From NCBI GenBank assembly GCA_023136155.1, contig JAGLRT010000054.1, positions 1 through 15,942 on the forward strand: 15,942 bases of DNA, written 5' to 3'. The position numbers and the translations under genes were made by a program. Under the pieces are notes generated by a model. The model saw nothing but the letters and a program-made list of their open reading frames with translations, was not told where the DNA came from and did no database searches. Shown in pieces: positions 6,206 to 13,147 of this stretch (within the stretch, counting starts at the first letter, position 1; the number at the start of each line of letters is the position of its first letter). The DNA comes from Methanosarcinales archaeon. GTDB lineage: Archaea; Halobacteriota; Methanosarcinia; Methanosarcinales; Methanocomedenaceae.

Positions 6206-7255
6206 ATGAGAGTAACCAAAAGGAACCTGAAAGGTAGGGAAGGCGAGATTACCTTGACGCCAGAATCTCTGGACGACCTGTGGCACTTAAAATATATTGT
6301 CGAGCCTGGTGATTTAGTATTTGCACTCACCAAACGACGGGTTGAAGGGGCTACTGATAAGCTCAGACCTGAAAAGGTTGAGAAAAAACCCATGCGTCTG
6401 GGAGTACGCATAGAAAATATCGAATTCCATAAATTTTCAAATCGGCTGCGTCTGCATGGTGTAATAGAGAGTGGGCAGGATGTAAGTGCATACCACACCC
6501 TGAATATTGAAGAAGGTACGAACCTCACTGTAATTAAGACCTGGAAAAACGACCAGCTTGAGCGGATAAAGGAAGCTGAAGCCGCAGCAAAACGTCCCAA
6601 AGTGGTTATCCTGACAATTGAAGAAGGGGAGGCGTCCATCGGACTAGTGAGACAGTTCGGAGTTGAGGATTATTCTCAAGTCAAGACCGGGTCGGGTAAG
6701 GGAGAATCCAGCCACAGGGAAGACTTTTTCGCCCAGGTCATTGCTCAGCTTGAACAGGCTGCGGGCAAGAGCGAGACAGTTATCATAGCCGGGCCCGGAT
6801 TTACCAAAGACGATTTCATGAAGACCATGAAAACACAAAAACCCGATCTGGCAACCAGGGCCCGAACCGAAGATACAATAACCATAGGCGTTTCCGGTTA
6901 TCAGGAAGTGCTGCGGCGGGGTGCTGTTGACAGGATAGTGGAAGAGTCCAGAATAGCCAGGGAAGCAATGCTCATGGAAGAGCTTATGGAGCGCATCGCA
7001 ACTGACGGGGCCGTAGCATACGGATGGGATGCGGTGAGCCAAGCCAGGGATATGGGTGCCGTAGGTACGTTGCTTATTACTGATGAACTGCTCAGGGAGG
7101 GACGGGAGAAAGGTGAAAATATTGATGCTTTTATCCTTAGCATTGAACACAGCCGGGGCAAGGTAGTGGTGTTCAGTACCGAGTTTGAGCCTGGTCACAG
7201 GCTTCATGGTCTGGGCGGTATTGCTGCAATTTTAAGGTTCAAAATGGAGTATTGA
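6206..7255 (+). CDS. pelA: Pelota (Dom34) mRNA surveillance / ribosome rescue factor
   Basis: Archaeal Pelota, 349 residues, an eRF1-like factor that binds the empty A site of stalled ribosomes with aEF1A (which serves as the Hbs1 equivalent) and, with ABCE1, splits them. Three domains are recognisable: the N-terminal Sm-like domain starting MRVTKRNLKGREGEI (to about 130), a central domain (about 131-255, PKVVILTIEEGEASIGL), and a C-terminal domain ending FEPGHRLHGLGGIAAILRF. As expected for Pelota it has no GGQ tripeptide, so it does not hydrolyse peptidyl-tRNA. Endonuclease activity has been reported for an archaeal Pelota but is debated. Length and start fit the family. It is followed after 2 bases by the DUF434 gene, whose ribosome binding site lies inside the end of pelA, suggesting coupled expression. 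Confidence 0.96.
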   Translation: MRVTKRNLKGREGEITLTPESLDDLWHLKYIVEPGDLVFALTKRRVEGATDKLRPEKVEKKPMRLGVRIENIEFHKFSNRLRLHGVIESGQDVSAYHTLNIEEGTNLTVIKTWKNDQLERIKEAEAAAKRPKVVILTIEEGEASIGLVRQFGVEDYSQVKTGSGKGESSHREDFFAQVIAQLEQAAGKSETVIIAGPGFTKDDFMKTMKTQKPDLATRARTEDTITIGVSGYQEVLRRGAVDRIVEESRIAREAMLMEELMERIATDGAVAYGWDAVSQARDMGAVGTLLITDELLREGREKGENIDAFILSIEHSRGKVVVFSTEFEPGHRLHGLGGIAAILRFKMEY

Positions 7256-7257
7256 CC

Positions 7258-7944
7258 ATGCCTGGGAAGGAAATGGCTGCGGCTCATATTCCTGTTGAGG
7301 ATAGAGCTGTATATGATATCAGATTCTTGCTGGAGAGGGAGTATCCAAGAGCGGGAGCCATTACCTATGTGTGCAACCATTACAGGCTGGATATCAATAC
7401 GCGACATGTGTTTGGCAGGGTCATCTACACTGAATCGACAGCCATTGAGCGAAAGAACAGTACCATTGAATGTAACAAATTGGCTGGTAAAGAAATTTGG
7501 GTGGATGGGTACAATGTACTTATCGGTGTGGAATCTGCACTCAAAGATGATCCAGTCTACCTTTGTGATGATGGGTTTATCAGGGATACCAGGGGTGTGT
7601 TCAGGAATTACCGGTGCTCGGATGTGACTGTAAGGGCGTTGGATTCCATACTCGTGCAGCTGTTACATTGTGCACCCGGTAAAGTGGAGTTTCTCTTCGA
7701 TAGCCAGATTAGCAAGAGCAAAGAGCTGGCAAAATGCGTGAGCGACAGGATGAGAGGGGCTAGCCTTATGGGCACTGCCAGGACTTCAAGGTACGTTGAT
7801 TATGACCTCAAGCATTGCGGGAAGTTCGTGGCCACTTCAGACAGTACTATTATTGATGCAGTAAATAAAGTGGTGAATATACAGGCCCGGGTGTTAGAAG
7901 AATTGGATATAAGTCCTGTTGAGATAGGGGGACTTTTATCATGA
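7258..7944 (+). CDS. DUF434-family protein, possible NYN/PIN-like nuclease
   Basis: Conserved archaeal protein of unknown function, 228 residues. The N-terminal ~55 residues resemble the DUF434 domain (YDIRFLLEREYPRAGAITYV, 19-38). The C-terminal part opens with EIWVDGYNVLIGVESAL (79-95), which looks like the first strand of NYN/PIN nucleases (D83, N86). It also has DDGFIRD (104-110), FLFDSQISKS (146-155, D148) and FVATSDSTIIDAV (190-202, D195, D200), the last like the late Ser/Thr-x-Asp motif of PIN-type folds. Nuclease activity is inferred from pattern only. The ATG at 7258 is preferred over TTG at 7252 because GGAG sits 8 bases upstream of it. It is separated from pelA by 2 bases and overlaps the next gene by 4 (ATGA), so the three are probably translated together. 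Family membership is likely; function is open. Confidence 0.75.
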   Translation: MPGKEMAAAHIPVEDRAVYDIRFLLEREYPRAGAITYVCNHYRLDINTRHVFGRVIYTESTAIERKNSTIECNKLAGKEIWVDGYNVLIGVESALKDDPVYLCDDGFIRDTRGVFRNYRCSDVTVRALDSILVQLLHCAPGKVEFLFDSQISKSKELAKCVSDRMRGASLMGTARTSRYVDYDLKHCGKFVATSDSTIIDAVNKVVNIQARVLEELDISPVEIGGLLS

Positions 7945-8831
7945 AAAGTATAGGCATAGCAGTTACCGAACCGCAGGACTGGACAGCTCGGGCCTTGTAT
8001 GAGGCAGTGACCAGGGCGGGTTGGTCGCCATTTGTGTTCAGGTTGCATGATGTTACCACCAGAATGCTGGGGGAGACTGAACTGGTGTCAGGGGACATGG
8101 ACCTCAGGTCGCTGGATGCGGTCATTGTGCGTGATGTTGGTGGCGGTGGTGGCGATGATACTGAGGGTATGTCCTATCGGTTTGATGTACTGTGCAATCT
8201 GGATAAACAGGGGATTAAGATTGTAAATCCGCCCCTGGCAATACAGACAGCAGCTAATAAACACATGTCATCATATCTGTTTAAGCAACAGGGTCTATCC
8301 ACTCCCGACACTATTCTCACCTCTGACCTTGACAAAGCGGTTAATGTTGTCAGGGAATGGGGGAGGGCTGTAATTAAACCCATATTTGGGTTTAAGGGTC
8401 TGGATATTCACTGCGTGGTGGACGATGAAAGTTCTAAAAAACTGCTCAATAAGCACCTAAAGCGCAGGGGGGTGTTGTACCTGCAACGGTATATACCAAA
8501 TCCGGGGAGGGATATCAGGGTATTTGTGGTGGACGGACGGGTGTCAGGAGCAATATACCGAAATGCTCCTCCTGGTTCATGGATAAACAATTTATCACAG
8601 GGTGGATCACCCCGGCATTGCCCAATATCCCCTGAAATTGAGGAGCTGGCATGTGGGGCAACACGGGCTGTAGGGGCGGTGTATGCCGGAGTGGACCTTA
8701 TAGAAGGAGAGGAAGGATTGAGTATTCTGGAGGCTAACGGTACGCCTTCAGGCAAGGGTATCTTTGAAGCATGCGGCATTGACGTTACTGTTGATATTGT
8801 CAGATATGTAATTAAAGAAATTGATGAGTAG
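7941..8831 (+). CDS. mptN: RimK-type ATP-grasp ligase, probably H4MPT:alpha-L-glutamate ligase
   Basis: ATP-grasp ligase of the RimK family, 296 residues. It best fits MptN, which adds alpha-linked glutamate to tetrahydromethanopterin to make tetrahydrosarcinapterin, the C1 carrier of Methanosarcinales-type methanogenesis. ATP-grasp landmarks are NPPLAIQTAANKH (96-108), the ATP-binding strand AVIKPIFGFKG (143-153), PGRDIRVFVV (188-197), the glycine loop WINNLSQGG (214-222), and the metal-binding strand ILEANGTP (262-269, E264 and N266). CofF, which caps coenzyme F420 with glutamate, is a close paralogue and cannot be excluded by motif alone; LysX/ArgX-type ligases are less likely from context. 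It overlaps the DUF434 gene by 4 bases. A TATA-like element and purC follow. Confidence 0.7.
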   Translation: MKSIGIAVTEPQDWTARALYEAVTRAGWSPFVFRLHDVTTRMLGETELVSGDMDLRSLDAVIVRDVGGGGGDDTEGMSYRFDVLCNLDKQGIKIVNPPLAIQTAANKHMSSYLFKQQGLSTPDTILTSDLDKAVNVVREWGRAVIKPIFGFKGLDIHCVVDDESSKKLLNKHLKRRGVLYLQRYIPNPGRDIRVFVVDGRVSGAIYRNAPPGSWINNLSQGGSPRHCPISPEIEELACGATRAVGAVYAGVDLIEGEEGLSILEANGTPSGKGIFEACGIDVTVDIVRYVIKEIDE

Positions 8832-8832
8832 T

Positions 8833-8838
8833 ATTATA
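8833..8838 (+). promoter_or_regulatory. TATA-like element upstream of purC
   Basis: TTATAT lies in the 52-base gap between mptN and purC. A start site about 25 bases downstream would leave a leader of about 20 bases holding the GAGGATGG ribosome binding site (8871-8878). It is plausible, but AT-rich gaps give such matches often, and purC could also be read from the pelA promoter. Confidence 0.35.
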
Positions 8839-8883
8839 TGGTTTTATGCACATCATTAATTTTATCTCTGCGAGGATGGTTAA

Positions 8884-9600
8884 ATGAAGAAAACAGACGA
8901 GTTATATTCAGGAAAGGCAAAGACTATTTACCACACCGAAGACCCGAATCTGTTGATAATGGATTTCAGGGACAGCCTCACTGCTTTTGATGGTGAAAAG
9001 AAATCTGAAGTGCCAAAAAAGGGCTATTATAATGCCCAGATATCCAAAAAGTTATTCGAACTGCTGGAAGAGAAAGGCATTAAGACCCATTACAGGGAGA
9101 TGGTGGCTGGCAATGAGATGCTGGTGGATACCGTTAACATAATTCTGGTAGAGGTGATTGTCCGTAATATTGCTACGGGTTCTATGACTAGGAAGTATCC
9201 TTTTGAAGAGGGAACTGTTCTTGATGAGCCTGTGATTGTAATGGACTATAAGGACGATTCGCGGCATGACCCTATGCTCAATGAAGATATTGCAATAGCA
9301 TTGGGGCTTGCCACCAGGGAAGAACTTGCAGGGATACGCCTGACTGCGCTTAAGATTAATGAGATTCTTAAGGCTTACCTGAATGAGCGGGGATTACTGT
9401 TGCCTGATTTCAAACTTGAGTTCGGGCGCAGGGGTACTGAAGTCGTGCTGGGTGATGAGATTTCCTGTGATACCTGCAGGTTGTGGGATAAGGAGAGCGG
9501 GGATTCGCTGGACAAGGATGTGTTCAGGTTCGATAAGGGCGATTTGGCTGCGGCTTACACGGAAGTTGCGCGCAGGATTGTACCAGAGATATTTGAGTGA
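8884..9600 (+). CDS. purC: SAICAR synthetase (phosphoribosylaminoimidazole-succinocarboxamide synthase)
   Basis: PurC, 238 residues, joins CAIR and aspartate using ATP to form SAICAR, in de novo purine synthesis in the cytoplasm. The sequence has the nucleotide-binding start LYSGKAKTIYHTED (7-20), the first family signature around EVIVRNIATGSM (90-101), the second signature region LPDFKLEFG (173-181), and the late motif DEISCDTCRLWD (191-202). In most homologues this last motif reads DEISPDTCRLWD; here Cys195 replaces Pro, leaving two cysteines three residues apart. Length is normal and catalysis should be intact. GAGGATGG provides the ribosome binding site. It is the last gene of the + strand block; the ~380-base convergent gap to dnaJ follows. 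No other purine gene is in the window. Confidence 0.95.
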   Translation: MKKTDELYSGKAKTIYHTEDPNLLIMDFRDSLTAFDGEKKSEVPKKGYYNAQISKKLFELLEEKGIKTHYREMVAGNEMLVDTVNIILVEVIVRNIATGSMTRKYPFEEGTVLDEPVIVMDYKDDSRHDPMLNEDIAIALGLATREELAGIRLTALKINEILKAYLNERGLLLPDFKLEFGRRGTEVVLGDEISCDTCRLWDKESGDSLDKDVFRFDKGDLAAAYTEVARRIVPEIFE

Positions 9601-9651
9601 GGATTTTTGCATTGCGTGGGTAACCTATGGGTAGTGTCATGGAAGAAGTAT

Positions 9652-9665
9652 TCAATATATAAATA
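9652..9665 (+). promoter_or_regulatory. TATA-like stretch upstream of the broken small frame
   Basis: AATATATAAATATT is a strong match to an archaeal TATA box and lies about 35 bases before the ATG at 9700. This fits a former promoter of the small frame that follows. AT-richness alone could also explain it. Confidence 0.3.
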
Positions 9666-9699
9666 TTTGGAATATATCTTAAAACCGGTAGACTGACAG

Positions 9700-9845
9700 A
9701 TGTGGACTGAAAATTCTGCGAAAAAACATATTGGCATCCGGTAGATGAACTTCCGTTAAAGGACAAGTCTATTAAACGATTGAGAGTGACTGGAAAGGGC
9801 GGATTTATTGAAGTGGAATCTCTTGATGAGTTGTTTGAGAACTGA
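9700..9845 (+). pseudogene. Small reading frame broken by a single-base shift
   Basis: An ATG at 9700 opens MWTENSAKK and then meets a stop at 9742. One extra A in the A6 run at 9721-9726 would join it to the open frame TYWHPVDELPLKDKSIKRLR onward, ending at the TGA at 9843-9845, for 48 residues in total. The rejoined product is Lys/Glu-rich with a plausible ending (IEVESLDELFEN). I recognise no family. The break may be real decay or a homopolymer sequencing error. A TATA-like stretch precedes it. Confidence 0.35.
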
Positions 9846-9858
9846 GGGTGGATTGCTT

Positions 9859-9969
9859 TCACGATAAAATTGCTACATCTGGTCCACTTGCCATTAACTT
9901 AACAGAACCATCGACGTCATTTAACACAAATCCTCCCAGTCCACTGGATTTTGATATTGTATTACAAGT
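9859..9969 (-). pseudogene. Acylphosphatase-like fragment
   Basis: Reading right to left from 9969, 36 codons stay open to a TGA at 9859-9861. They include GLGGFVLNDVDGSVKLMASG, which resembles the acylphosphatase core pattern (GL-x-G-[FW]-V-x-N-x-x-DGSV-x-[IV]-x-[AV]-x-G). That core occurs in free-standing acylphosphatases and at the start of HypF. The catalytic N-terminal part (GxVQGVxFR) is missing, there is no start codon, and the frame stops early, so this can only be a relic. It lies 14 bases beyond the dnaJ stop on the same strand. The match rests on one short segment. Confidence 0.35.
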
Positions 9970-9983
9970 TCAAAACCCCAACC

Positions 9984-11147
9984 CTAAATCTTCTCCTTTA
10001 CCCCATCAACAACCTTCTCAAACAGCCCCTTTTCATTCTCCTTAAGAGGCTTCTCACCTCTGGCCCTGGCAAACTCCCGCAACAGTTCCTTTTGCTTCGA
10101 ATCTAATTTTTTAGGAACCTTCACATTCACCTGCACATGCAAATCCCCCAGTCCATACCCATGAATATTAGGCATGCCCTTATCCTTAACCCTAAACATG
10201 GCCCCTGTCTGGGTACCGGCAGGAACCTTCAACTTCACCTTACCGTCCACAGTGGGCACCATGATCTCATCACCCAGCGCAGCCTGGGTAAAATTTATAT
10301 CCGTCCCAATCACAATGTCATTACCCACACGCTTGAACAACTTGTGGGGTTTTACATAAATATCCACGAACAAATCGCCAGGGGGCCCGCCTGCTGATCC
10401 GTGTTCGCCCTCGCCGGTGACCCGCATGCGTGACCCGCTTTCAATACCACCAGGCACTTTAACCTTTATCGTGCGCTTTTTCTGCACCTTACCACTGCCA
10501 TGGCATTCATTGCACGGGTCATCCACCACTTTGCCCCTGCCACGGCAGGTGGGACAGGTGCTGGTAGTCATGAACTGGCCAAATGGAGTCTGCTGCGCAC
10601 GGGTGGCTTGACCGCTACCGCCGCAGGTCTTACATGCCAGGGGTTCGGTACCTGGTTTGGCACCACTGCCCCCACAGGTGGAACAGTTCTCGGTCCTTGG
10701 CAGTTTGATGGATTTCTCAATCCCTTTATAAGCTTCTTCGAATGCTATGGCAAGGTCGATTCTCAAATCTGAACCCCGCTGGGGTCCGCCACGCCTGCGG
10801 CTTCCACCACCAAAGATAGAATCAAAGATACTGTTGCTAAAACCGCCACCACCTCCACCATAACCCCTGAATACGTCCTCAAAGTTCACACCCCTGAAGA
10901 TGTCCTCCTGACTCCAGCGCCCGTCAACACCCGCATGCCCATACTGGTCGTATCTGGCACGCTTTTCAGAATCACTGAGTACACCGTAAGCTTCGCTTAT
11001 CTCCTTGAACTTTTCCTCAGCCCCCTCCTCCTTGTTGCGGTCAGGATGGTACTTCAATGCCAGCTTCCTGTAAGCCTTCTTAAGTTCATCTCCTGAGATA
11101 ATCTTATCTACACCAAGGATTTCGTAATAATCACGTTTGTCAGCCAT
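9984..11147 (-). CDS. dnaJ: Chaperone DnaJ (Hsp40)
   Basis: Full-length type I J-protein, 387 residues, that delivers substrates to DnaK and stimulates its ATPase. Domains in order: J domain (about 5-70) with the essential HPD at 34-36; a Gly/Phe-rich linker (about 71-125, with GYGGGGGGF); the zinc-binding region with four CxxCxGxG repeats at C155/C158, C172/C175, C198/C201 and C212/C215; and two C-terminal substrate-binding beta domains up to a basic tail. All zinc ligands are present. The start MADKRDYYEILGV is typical, with no clear ribosome binding site in front, which fits a short-leader transcript from the promoter at 11176-11183. It is the last gene of the thermosome-grpE-dnaK-dnaJ block, all on the - strand, 81 bases after dnaK. 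Bacterial-type DnaJ in archaea is thought to have been acquired by transfer together with dnaK and grpE. Confidence 0.97.
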   Translation of the reverse strand: MADKRDYYEILGVDKIISGDELKKAYRKLALKYHPDRNKEEGAEEKFKEISEAYGVLSDSEKRARYDQYGHAGVDGRWSQEDIFRGVNFEDVFRGYGGGGGGFSNSIFDSIFGGGSRRRGGPQRGSDLRIDLAIAFEEAYKGIEKSIKLPRTENCSTCGGSGAKPGTEPLACKTCGGSGQATRAQQTPFGQFMTTSTCPTCRGRGKVVDDPCNECHGSGKVQKKRTIKVKVPGGIESGSRMRVTGEGEHGSAGGPPGDLFVDIYVKPHKLFKRVGNDIVIGTDINFTQAALGDEIMVPTVDGKVKLKVPAGTQTGAMFRVKDKGMPNIHGYGLGDLHVQVNVKVPKKLDSKQKELLREFARARGEKPLKENEKGLFEKVVDGVKEKI

Positions 11148-11175
11148 GTGGAATCAGTTTTTGATAAATAAATGC

Positions 11176-11183
11176 GTTTATAC
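11176..11183 (-). promoter_or_regulatory. TATA-like box for dnaJ
   Basis: On the - strand this reads GTATAAAC, 29-36 bases upstream of the dnaJ ATG. With usual archaeal spacing, transcription would start only a few bases before the start codon, matching the lack of a ribosome binding site there. It sits after the T-tract that follows dnaK, so dnaJ probably has its own transcript. Confidence 0.5.
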
Positions 11184-11196
11184 TTTCCTATACGTT

Positions 11197-11212
11197 AAAA
11201 AAAATAAAAAAA
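11197..11212 (-). terminator. T-tract terminator after dnaK
   Basis: On the - strand this is a run of 16 bases of which 15 are T (seven T, one A, eight T), beginning 16 bases after the dnaK stop. Euryarchaeal RNA polymerase terminates at such T-tracts without needing a hairpin, and none is seen here. It should end or weaken transcription between dnaK and dnaJ. Confidence 0.65.
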
Positions 11213-11228
11213 GGATGAGGATTGTTAA

Positions 11229-13091
11229 TTAATCCTTGTCCTCGTCTACAACTTCGTACTCAGCATCCACCACATTGTCATCACTGGCCTCACCTTCGGT
11301 TTCAGCTCCTGGTCCATTCTCTCCACCACCACCAGCCTGCTCCTGGGCCGTCTGCTCATATATCTTAGTGCTAATCTCCTGCATCTTCTTGGTGAGTTTA
11401 TCGATGGCTGCCTGGATAGTATCCTTGTCATCACTGGCGATGGCTTCCCTTGTCTTCGCTATCTTTTCTGTGATAGACGTGCGCTCTTCCTCAGATACCT
11501 TTTCACCCAGGTCTGACAAAGCATTTTCAGTAGTATAGGCCAGAGTATCTGCCTGATTCTTGATCTCAATCAGTTCCTTTACTCTCTTATCCTCTTCCTC
11601 ATACTGCTGGGCATCATCCATCTTATCCTTGATATCATCCTCTGAAAGTTTATGAGGGGAAGTGATAGTGATCTTCTGCTCCTTATTGGTACCCAGGTCC
11701 TTGGCTGTCACGTGAATGATACCGTTAGCATCAATGTCAAATGTCACTTCTATCTGGGGAATACCCCTCGGCGCCGGTGGAATTCCTACCAGAGTGAATC
11801 GGCCAAGCGTAGTATTGTCTGCCGCCATGGCACGCTCACCCTGCAGCACATGAATATCTACTGAAGGCTGGTTATCAGCAGCCGTACTGAATATCTGGCT
11901 CTTCTTGGTAGGTATAGTGGTATTACGCTCGATGAGCTGGGTTGAAACCGCACCCAGGGTTTCAATACCAAGAGACAGCGGTGTTACGTCAAGCAGCAGC
12001 ACATCCTTGATCTCGCCTTCAAGCACACCAGCCTGGATTGCAGCACCCATAGCCACACATTCCATGGGGTCAACACCACGTTCCGGCTCCCTGCCAATCA
12101 TATCGCTCACAAACTTCTGCACTACGGGCATCCGGGTGGGTCCGCCTACCATAATGATAGTAGTAATGTCTGATGTTTTCAATCCCGCATCCTTGAGGGC
12201 TTGCTCCAGAGGCTGGCGGGTCTTCACTATTACAGGCATGACCAGTTCTTCCAGTTTGGATCTTGTAAGGTCCATCTCAAGATGCTTGGGTCCTGCCTGG
12301 TCAGCAGTAATGAACGGTAGGTTGATGGAAGTCTGCATTGTGGTTGAAAGTTCTATCTTGGCCTTCTCTGCAGCTTCTCGCAGGCGTTGAACAGCTGTTT
12401 TATCATTCCTGAGGTCCATTCCCTCTTTTGATTTGAATTCTTCTGCAATGTAATCTATGATTATATTATCCATATCAGTACCACCCAATTGAGTATCACC
12501 TGACGTGGATTTTACTTCAAATACACCGCCGCCCATTTCCATAATTGAAACATCAAGGGTACCACCACCGAAATCGTACACCAGTATCTCCTGGTCGCCC
12601 TTCTTATCAAGTCCGAATGCCAGCGAAGCAGCGGTTGGTTCATTGATAATTCGCACGACTTCAAGACCTGCTATCTCACCCGCATCCTTGGTGGCCTGTC
12701 TCTGGTTATCATTGAAATATGCAGGTACGGTTATGACCGCCTTCTCAACCTTATCACCAAGATGCGCTTCTGCATCCTGCTTAATTTTCTGCAAAATAAA
12801 AGCAGAAATATCCTGGGGAGTGAATTCCTTGCCTCTGACATCAACCTTTTCACCAGTTCCCATCTTCCGTTTGATGGCCATGATAGTGCCTTCAGGATTG
12901 CTTACTGCCTGTCTGCGGGCTGGTTCCCCAACAAGTTTTTGCCCATCTTCGGTGAAAGCCACCACTGACGGGAATGCCTTTCCGGCCACACTTGCTCCTT
13001 CTGCACTGGGTATTATTGTAGGACGACCACCTATAAGAGCTGCAGCCGCCGAATTACTGGTTCCCAGGTCAATTCCGATTATCTTTGCCAT
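11229..13091 (-). CDS. dnaK: Chaperone DnaK (Hsp70)
   Basis: ATP-driven Hsp70 chaperone, 620 residues. The ATPase domain (about 1-365) shows the phosphate-binding IDLGTSNS (7-14), AYFNDNQRQATKDAG (124-138), VYDFGGGTLDVS (171-182), the threonine of SGDTQLGG (T200) and VGGPTR (315-320). The linker DVLLLDVTPLSLGIE (363-377) leads into the substrate-binding domain and helical lid, ending in a Gly-rich then acidic tail (about 590-620). It lacks the ~25-residue insert near residue 80 of the ATPase domain that E. coli-type DnaK has, a trait shared by Gram-positive and archaeal DnaK and usually read as a sign of transfer from bacteria. The strong ribosome binding site GAGGTGAA lies 7 bases before the ATG. 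It is 56 bases after grpE on the same strand, and a T-tract follows it. Confidence 0.98.
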   Translation of the reverse strand: MAKIIGIDLGTSNSAAAALIGGRPTIIPSAEGASVAGKAFPSVVAFTEDGQKLVGEPARRQAVSNPEGTIMAIKRKMGTGEKVDVRGKEFTPQDISAFILQKIKQDAEAHLGDKVEKAVITVPAYFNDNQRQATKDAGEIAGLEVVRIINEPTAASLAFGLDKKGDQEILVYDFGGGTLDVSIMEMGGGVFEVKSTSGDTQLGGTDMDNIIIDYIAEEFKSKEGMDLRNDKTAVQRLREAAEKAKIELSTTMQTSINLPFITADQAGPKHLEMDLTRSKLEELVMPVIVKTRQPLEQALKDAGLKTSDITTIIMVGGPTRMPVVQKFVSDMIGREPERGVDPMECVAMGAAIQAGVLEGEIKDVLLLDVTPLSLGIETLGAVSTQLIERNTTIPTKKSQIFSTAADNQPSVDIHVLQGERAMAADNTTLGRFTLVGIPPAPRGIPQIEVTFDIDANGIIHVTAKDLGTNKEQKITITSPHKLSEDDIKDKMDDAQQYEEEDKRVKELIEIKNQADTLAYTTENALSDLGEKVSEEERTSITEKIAKTREAIASDDKDTIQAAIDKLTKKMQEISTKIYEQTAQEQAGGGGENGPGAETEGEASDDNVVDAEYEVVDEDKD

Positions 13092-13098
13092 TTAATAA

Positions 13099-13106
13099 TT
13101 CACCTC
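13099..13106 (-). promoter_or_regulatory. Strong ribosome binding site of dnaK
   Basis: On the - strand GAGGTGAA lies 7 bases before the dnaK ATG, the best Shine-Dalgarno match in the chaperone block. It fixes the start at 13091 and suggests high DnaK output relative to GrpE. Confidence 0.7.
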
Positions 13107-13127
13107 ATCTTGTTAGAATAGTACATT

Positions 13128-13137
13128 CTTATATTTA
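13128..13137 (-). promoter_or_regulatory. TATA-like element upstream of dnaK
   Basis: On the - strand TAAATATAAG lies 37-46 bases before the dnaK ATG, in the 56-base gap after grpE. A start about 25 bases downstream would still just include the ribosome binding site. It may give dnaK extra transcription beyond read-through from grpE. No CIRCE (HrcA) repeat is present. Confidence 0.3.
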
Positions 13138-13147
13138 TCAACTATTT

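Larger units (their letters stand above)
9601..9983. other. Convergent intergenic gap with decayed coding relics
   Basis: This 383-base stretch separates purC (+) from dnaJ (-). It starts with a T5 run just after the purC stop that could help termination. It then holds a TATA-like stretch, a frameshifted 48-codon frame on the + strand and an acylphosphatase-like fragment on the - strand, both listed separately. No intact gene is supported. Confidence 0.6.

Noticed and set aside
9524..9862. 112-codon open frame on the - strand across the purC end
   Set aside because: Half of it is opposite purC, its composition is Ser/Asn/Pro-rich, and it conflicts with the better acylphosphatase-like fragment reading in the same gap.
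13092..13147. Possible CIRCE (HrcA) operator before dnaK
   Set aside because: The consensus halves TTAGCACTC and GAGTGCTAA are absent here and upstream of grpE and the thermosome; only a 4-base GAAT/ATTC symmetry is seen.
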